Position numbers and translations under genes: made by a program
Shown: one piece after another, positions 7,141-9,971 of the stretch
Layout: each line of letters starts with the position of its first letter
Position numbering within the stretch: position 1 is the stretch's first letter
Notes under the pieces: generated by a model
The model's database searches: none
What the model saw: the letters and a program-made list of their open reading frames with translations, nothing else
What the model was told of the DNA's origin: nothing
NCBI RefSeq assembly: GCF_003525665.1
Contig: NZ_DQDX01000093.1
Location: 508-10,478, forward strand
Source of the DNA: Flavobacterium sp.
GTDB lineage: Bacteria; Bacteroidota; Bacteroidia; Flavobacteriales; Flavobacteriaceae
DNA length: 9,971 nt
Reading direction: 5' to 3'

Positions 7141-7148
7141 TATCTTAG
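7141..7148 (+). promoter_or_regulatory. Candidate promoter -7 element for the Asp-box lipoprotein gene
   Basis: TATCTTAG followed by CA differs from TAnnTTTG at one position and lies 20 bp before the ATG at 7169, the same distance as the stronger elements in this window. No -33 TTG is evident. It supports 7169 as the start, because an upstream in-frame GTG (7097) would not be transcribed. Confidence 0.42.
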
Positions 7149-7168
7149 CATCAAATAATAAATATTTT

Positions 7169-8218
7169 ATGAAAAATTTTCTATTAATTCTTACAGCTTC
7201 ATTGCTAATCATTTCATGTAAATCGAGTAAAGTTGATAGTGGTACATTCTTTACTTCTGCAAAAATTGATACTATTCTTACTGATAAAATTAGTATTCGA
7301 GCTATCACTGTTTCTAATGATAAAGTTTGGTATGCAGCCGATAAAAGTAGAGTAGGATATGTAAGTTTAATTGATGCTAATAAAACTCAAAAGGAAATTT
7401 CTAAAGGAGATTTGAAAGTTGAATATCGAAGTATTGCGCAAACAAAGAATTCGATTTTTGTTTTAAATGTAGCCAATCCTGCGTTGTTGTTTAAATTACC
7501 TAAAGACTTAGCAAAGAGTAAATTAGTCTTTGAAGAAAAGCACGAAAGAGTGTTTTATGATAGTATGCAGTTTTGGAATGATAAAGAAGGAATTGCTGTT
7601 GGCGATCCAATAAGTGGTTGTTTTTGTGTTCTAATTACAAGAAATGGAGGCGAAACTTGGAATAAAATTCCGTGTGATAAATTGCCGTCTATTGAGGAAG
7701 GCGAAGCTTTTTTTGCGGCAAGCAATACCAATATTATTATAAAAGGAAATAATACATGGTTGGTTTCTGGAGGAAAAAAATCTAGAGTTTTCTTTTCGTC
7801 AGATAAAGGAAAATCGTGGACTGTTTATGAAACTCCAATTGTTCAAGGACAAGAAATGACCGGAATTTTCACAGCCGATTTCTATGATGCCAAAATAGGA
7901 TTTATCGCAGGCGGAAATTACGAAAAACTAAATCAGAATTTTCAAAATAAAGCCATTACTAAAGATGGTGGAAAAACTTGGAATTTGGTAGGCGAGAAGC
8001 AAGGTTTTGGTTATGCATCGTGCATTCAATTTGTACCTAAAAGTAAAGGAAAAGAGTTAGTTTGCGTTGGTGCCAACGGATTATATTATTCTAAAGATAG
8101 CGGAAACTCTTGGAAACAATTCTCAAAAGACACCACGTTTTTCACCATAAGATTTGTTGATGAAAATACAGCCATCGCTGCAGGAAAAGATAAGATTGTG
8201 AGGATAGAATTCAGATAG
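7169..8218 (+). CDS. Lipoprotein with Asp-box (BNR/Ycf48-like) beta-propeller repeats
   Basis: From the ATG at 7169 the protein has 349 residues. It begins with a lipoprotein signal peptide ending LIISC (acylated Cys17); the following KSSKVDSG lacks the acidic cluster linked to surface export in Bacteroidota, so a periplasm-facing anchor is more likely. Four Asp-box motifs (S/T-x-D/N-x-G-x-x-W) are visible: TRNGGETW (157-164), SSDKGKSW (210-217), TKDGGKTW (264-271) and SKDSGNSW (308-315). The spacing suits a beta-propeller. Such motifs occur in sialidases, Ycf48/HCF136 assembly factors and many uncharacterised proteins. No sialidase catalytic arginine triad is evident, so an enzymatic role is not supported; scaffold or binding function is possible. 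An upstream GTG (7097) would remove the signal peptide from the N-terminus and is rejected. Its stop codon lies in a heptamer array. Confidence 0.88.
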   Translation: MKNFLLILTASLLIISCKSSKVDSGTFFTSAKIDTILTDKISIRAITVSNDKVWYAADKSRVGYVSLIDANKTQKEISKGDLKVEYRSIAQTKNSIFVLNVANPALLFKLPKDLAKSKLVFEEKHERVFYDSMQFWNDKEGIAVGDPISGCFCVLITRNGGETWNKIPCDKLPSIEEGEAFFAASNTNIIIKGNNTWLVSGGKKSRVFFSSDKGKSWTVYETPIVQGQEMTGIFTADFYDAKIGFIAGGNYEKLNQNFQNKAITKDGGKTWNLVGEKQGFGYASCIQFVPKSKGKELVCVGANGLYYSKDSGNSWKQFSKDTTFFTIRFVDENTAIAAGKDKIVRIEFR

Positions 8219-8288
8219 CAGATAGCAGGTTTCAGGTAGGAGGTTTCAGATAGCAGGTTTCAGATTTCAGATTGCAGATTGCAGATTT
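8212..8288 (+). repeat. Heptamer tandem array, 11 units of CAG(A/G)T(A/T)(G/T), containing the lipoprotein stop codon
   Basis: Eleven consecutive 7-bp units run CAGATAG, CAGATAG, CAGGTTT, CAGGTAG, GAGGTTT, CAGATAG, CAGGTTT, CAGATTT, CAGATTG, CAGATTG, CAGATTT. The first unit overlaps the last two codons and supplies the TAG stop (8216-8218), so the array is almost wholly 3' untranslated. A 7-bp period does not hold reading frame. The array ends 18 bp before a palindromic terminator. Confidence 0.92.
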
Positions 8289-8306
8289 TACGATTGTTAT
8301 CTATAA

Positions 8307-8340
8307 AAAAAAGCGATTTTCATATGAAAATCGCTTTTTT
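8307..8340. terminator. Perfect 34-bp palindrome, bidirectional terminator between convergent genes
   Basis: Positions 8307-8323 and 8324-8340 are exact reverse complements centred on CATATG. The hairpin has a GCGATTTTC-type stem, six A before and six T after, so it reads as a U-tailed terminator on both strands. It serves the lipoprotein gene from the left and the sigma/anti-sigma cassette from the right. A heptamer array lies on each side. Confidence 0.9.
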
Positions 8341-8376
8341 ACCTTTTATGCGTAAGCTAAATTTAAGTTCAAGAAA

Positions 8377-8425
8377 GTAACCCGAAACCCGAAACTCGTA
8401 ACCCGAAACTCGTAACCCGAAACTA
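8377..8425 (-). repeat. Heptamer tandem array, 7 units of G(A/T)AAC(C/T)C, containing the stop codon of the Spy/CnrX-like gene
   Basis: In plus-strand reading the units are GTAACCC, GAAACCC, GAAACTC, GTAACCC, GAAACTC, GTAACCC, GAAACTA. The last unit includes the reverse complement of the TAG stop (8423-8425) of the minus-strand gene. The unit sequence differs from the array at 8212-8288, but the period (7 bp) and position (starting at the stop codon) are the same. Confidence 0.9.
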
Positions 8426-8875
8426 TCTCCTAATCTTCTTATCTCTATATTGTTGCAATAATTTTTTACTAAATTCACCTTCGGCTTTTTTCAATTTTAG
8501 AATTTTAACTGATGGCAAAATATTTTTCAAGTTGGCGATGAATTTTTTTCTCAGTTGATGCAACTCGTCGTCGGCACTTTCCATTTGATTTAATAATGTT
8601 GTTGCTTCTTTTTCTGATAATTTTTCATTGCTTTCAAATCGATCGATATAACTTTTCATACGATCTCTTTTTAACTCCATTTGCTTGTCTTCATAATCAT
8701 TGTAAATGGGCCAAAATTTTGCCGATTCATCTGGTGTTAATTGCAATTCGCTTGTAATAAATGCCACTTTTAATGATCGTACTTGGTCTCTTTTTTCTTT
8801 AAATTTTCCCGGTTGGGCAAATGTTGCCACCGAAATGAAGAATAAAAGAAATGATAGTAATTTATAATTTTTCAT
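8423..8875 (-). CDS. Periplasmic Spy/CnrX-like protein, probable sensor of the ECF sigma system
   Basis: The 150-residue protein has a cleavable signal peptide (1-20, ATFA|QPG) and a mature part that looks entirely helical and highly charged, with LQLTPDESAKFWPIYNDYE (45-63) as its recognisable segment. That LTP-then-F/W pattern followed by long charged helices resembles the Spy/CpxP/CnrX periplasmic group. Flavobacterial homologues often carry the label sensor of ECF-type sigma factor. It is the last gene of a sigma, anti-sigma, sensor cassette, 11 bp after the anti-sigma gene. The mature protein has a single His (106) and no Cys, so the histidine-rich Ni/Co site of CnrX is absent; a chaperone-like or envelope-stress role is more likely (inference). 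The C-terminus is strongly basic (YRDKKIRR). It lacks a membrane anchor, unlike CnrX. Confidence 0.8.
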   Translation of the reverse strand: MKNYKLLSFLLFFISVATFAQPGKFKEKRDQVRSLKVAFITSELQLTPDESAKFWPIYNDYEDKQMELKRDRMKSYIDRFESNEKLSEKEATTLLNQMESADDELHQLRKKFIANLKNILPSVKILKLKKAEGEFSKKLLQQYRDKKIRR

Positions 8876-8886
8876 AATCTGTAATT

Positions 8887-9309
8887 TTAATTTGTAATGT
8901 AATATTCGGTATTTGAATCTTCATTTAATGCTTGTTTTAATGCCTCTTCATCCAATGAATTAGTAACTTCAATTTCAGCAATATCTTCTTTGTCGAGCAA
9001 TTTTATAATTTCTTCATCTGATAATGATGCATGATAAGCCAAATAATTTTCAATTTCATTGCTTTCTGTTGTTGCAACTTCCGTTGATGCTGATTGAAAT
9101 TGATTGGCCAATGGAATCGTTAGCGAAAGCACTAAAATGGCAGCAGCAGAGTAAATCCAACGCTTATTTCTATCCCAAAGCGAAACTACTTTTGGCTCTT
9201 CTTTAGGTAATTGATTCATTACTTTTTCTGAAAGAGTATCAAAATAATTTTCCGGAATTTGAAATCCCGATTTTATTTTTGGTTCGTTATCTAATTTAAA
9301 ATCATTCAT
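8887..9309 (-). CDS. Single-pass membrane anti-sigma factor-like protein
   Basis: The 140-residue protein has a roughly 50-residue cytoplasmic N-terminus with GFQIPENYFDTLSEKV (15-30), a motif common in flavobacterial proteins encoded after ECF sigma genes. One transmembrane helix (about 51-69, preceded by KR) and an acidic periplasmic tail (about 70-140) with a SLSDEEIIKLLDKEDIAEI segment (95-113) follow. It has no cysteine and no HxxxCxxC motif, so it is not a zinc-binding anti-sigma factor. The layout resembles CnrY: a short sigma-binding segment, one helix and a periplasmic part. It starts 30 bp after the sigma gene and precedes the Spy/CnrX-like gene. Its role as inhibitor of the adjacent sigma factor is inferred from topology and context, not shown by sequence identity. 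Confidence 0.78.
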   Translation of the reverse strand: MNDFKLDNEPKIKSGFQIPENYFDTLSEKVMNQLPKEEPKVVSLWDRNKRWIYSAAAILVLSLTIPLANQFQSASTEVATTESNEIENYLAYHASLSDEEIIKLLDKEDIAEIEVTNSLDEEALKQALNEDSNTEYYITN

Positions 9310-9339
9310 GTCTATAAGACTTTATTTATTCTTAAAGGT

Positions 9340-9882
9340 TTAATTCGTGTTCATATATACTTCAATTTTTTTCACAGCGTGATGGTACGATGCTTTCAAT
9401 CCACCAACAGATGTTCCTAAAATTTCTGATATTTCTTCGTATTTTAATTCTTCAAAATATTTCATCTTGAAGACTAATTGTTGTTTTTCGGGAAGCAAAG
9501 CAATTGATTTTTGCAATTTTATTTGAATTTCATTTCCGTCAAAATACTCATCGGCTTTTAGATTTTCTACAATTTTAGTTTGCATGGCTTCACTTGTAGT
9601 TCCGTTTCGCTTGGCTTTGTTGTTGATAAAAGTTATTGCTTCGTTTGTTGCAATGCGATACATCCAAGAAAATAATTTACTGTCGCCTTTAAATCCGTTT
9701 AAATATTGAAAAACTTTGATGAAAGTGTTTTGCAAAACGTCATCGGTATCATCATGATTCAAAACAATATTTCGAATATGATTGTATAACGGACGTTGGT
9801 ATTCGCGCATAAGTTTTTGAAACGCAACATTTTGCGTCTTCGGATTTAATAACTCTTCAATAAAATCCTTTTCTTCTTGCAA
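9340..9882 (-). CDS. ECF (extracytoplasmic function) RNA polymerase sigma factor
   Basis: The 180-residue protein has the two domains of an ECF sigma factor. The sigma-2 domain (about 20-90) includes DDTDDVLQNTF (44-54) and the -10-binding segment FSWMYRIATNEA (71-82). The sigma-4 domain (about 125-175) includes LPEKQQLVF (130-138) and the helix-turn-helix YEEISEILGTSVGGLKASYH (148-167). It should direct RNA polymerase to an envelope-response regulon when released from its membrane inhibitor. The start is a TTG at 9882-9880: a stop codon lies four codons upstream and the first in-frame ATG (codon 25) would remove the start of sigma-2. It heads the three-gene cassette with the anti-sigma-like and Spy/CnrX-like genes. 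Confidence 0.93.
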   Translation of the reverse strand: MQEEKDFIEELLNPKTQNVAFQKLMREYQRPLYNHIRNIVLNHDDTDDVLQNTFIKVFQYLNGFKGDSKLFSWMYRIATNEAITFINNKAKRNGTTSEAMQTKIVENLKADEYFDGNEIQIKLQKSIALLPEKQQLVFKMKYFEELKYEEISEILGTSVGGLKASYHHAVKKIEVYMNTN

Positions 9883-9928
9883 AGTGAAAATTTATAAGTA
9901 AGAATAAAGATAATCGAAAAGGTTTAAT

Positions 9929-9936
9929 CAAAGATA
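9929..9936 (-). promoter_or_regulatory. Bacteroidota-type -7 element upstream of the sigma factor cassette
   Basis: On the minus strand TATCTTTG is an exact TAnnTTTG match ending 46 bp before the TTG start. A second, weaker copy, TATCTTTA (9905-9912), lies closer to the gene. No clear -33 TTG is seen. No separate ECF-type self-regulated promoter could be recognised. Confidence 0.45.
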
Positions 9937-9942
9937 AAAAAT

Positions 9943-9971
9943 TTATGGAGTAACGGTTTCTTCTACAGGAG
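9943..9971 (-). CDS. Possible C-terminal end of an unidentified minus-strand gene
   Basis: Reading the minus strand inwards from the right edge, one frame gives PVEETVTP followed by TAA at 9945-9943. An acidic Pro/Val/Thr tail is plausible as a protein C-terminus, and the stop falls 6 bp before the promoter-like element of the next unit. Only nine codons are visible and the other two frames are not excluded, so this is tentative and the product cannot be named. Confidence 0.35.

Noticed and set aside
7169..8218. Sialidase or other glycoside hydrolase
   Set aside because: Asp-boxes are structural and occur in many propeller proteins; no catalytic Arg triad or FRIP-type motif is visible.
8212..8425. 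CRISPR-like array
   Set aside because: The units are contiguous 7-bp repeats with no spacers of constant length and no cas genes nearby.
9024..9206. Plus-strand open frame of 60 codons inside the anti-sigma gene
   Set aside because: It is antisense to the transmembrane and acidic regions of a well-supported gene, with no upstream signal.

Overview
The window looks like a chromosomal segment from a member of the Flavobacteriaceae (Bacteroidota), probably Flavobacterium or a close relative. The evidence is AT-rich DNA with A-rich start contexts and no obvious Shine-Dalgarno sequences, a C-terminal type IX secretion sorting domain on a secreted nuclease, an IPENYF-type anti-sigma protein, and several exact matches to the Bacteroidota -7 promoter element TAnnTTTG placed 20 to 50 bp before start codons. 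There is no mobile element, phage gene, CRISPR array, tRNA or rRNA. Most of the window is conserved core genome with short intergenic gaps.

Left part (1-1340): a divergent pair. On the minus strand, rsfS (ribosome silencing factor) leads into the 5' end of ftsH (membrane AAA+ protease), cut by the window edge. On the plus strand, birA encodes a biotin-protein ligase. A two-way hairpin terminator separates birA from the next convergent unit.

Central part (1342-7042, all minus strand): an RsmB/NOP-type rRNA m5C methyltransferase is translationally coupled (1-base stop/start overlap) to a secreted endonuclease I. Next come the Kup potassium transporter with its own promoter and terminator, and a secreted Tyr/Trp- and Arg-rich protein of unknown function. 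That protein carries four 12-residue tandem repeats near its C-terminus, and the gene has a candidate sigma-54 promoter.

Right part (7043-9971): a plus-strand lipoprotein with Asp-box (BNR-like) beta-propeller motifs converges on a three-gene minus-strand cassette. The cassette encodes an ECF sigma factor with a TTG start, a single-pass anti-sigma-like protein and a Spy/CnrX-like periplasmic protein. Its architecture parallels the CnrH-CnrY-CnrX signalling system, but the sensor lacks the histidine-rich metal site. The C-terminal tail of another minus-strand gene may lie at the right edge.

The least ordinary structure is the convergent junction at 8212-8425. The TAG stop codons of both genes lie inside tandem heptamer arrays of different sequence (11 units on one side, 7 on the other), placed either side of a perfect 34-bp palindromic terminator. 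Other points worth a second look are the candidate sigma-54 promoter, the repeat-bearing Arg-rich secreted protein and the metal-ligand-poor CnrYX-like pair. No clearly new defence or mobile system is visible.
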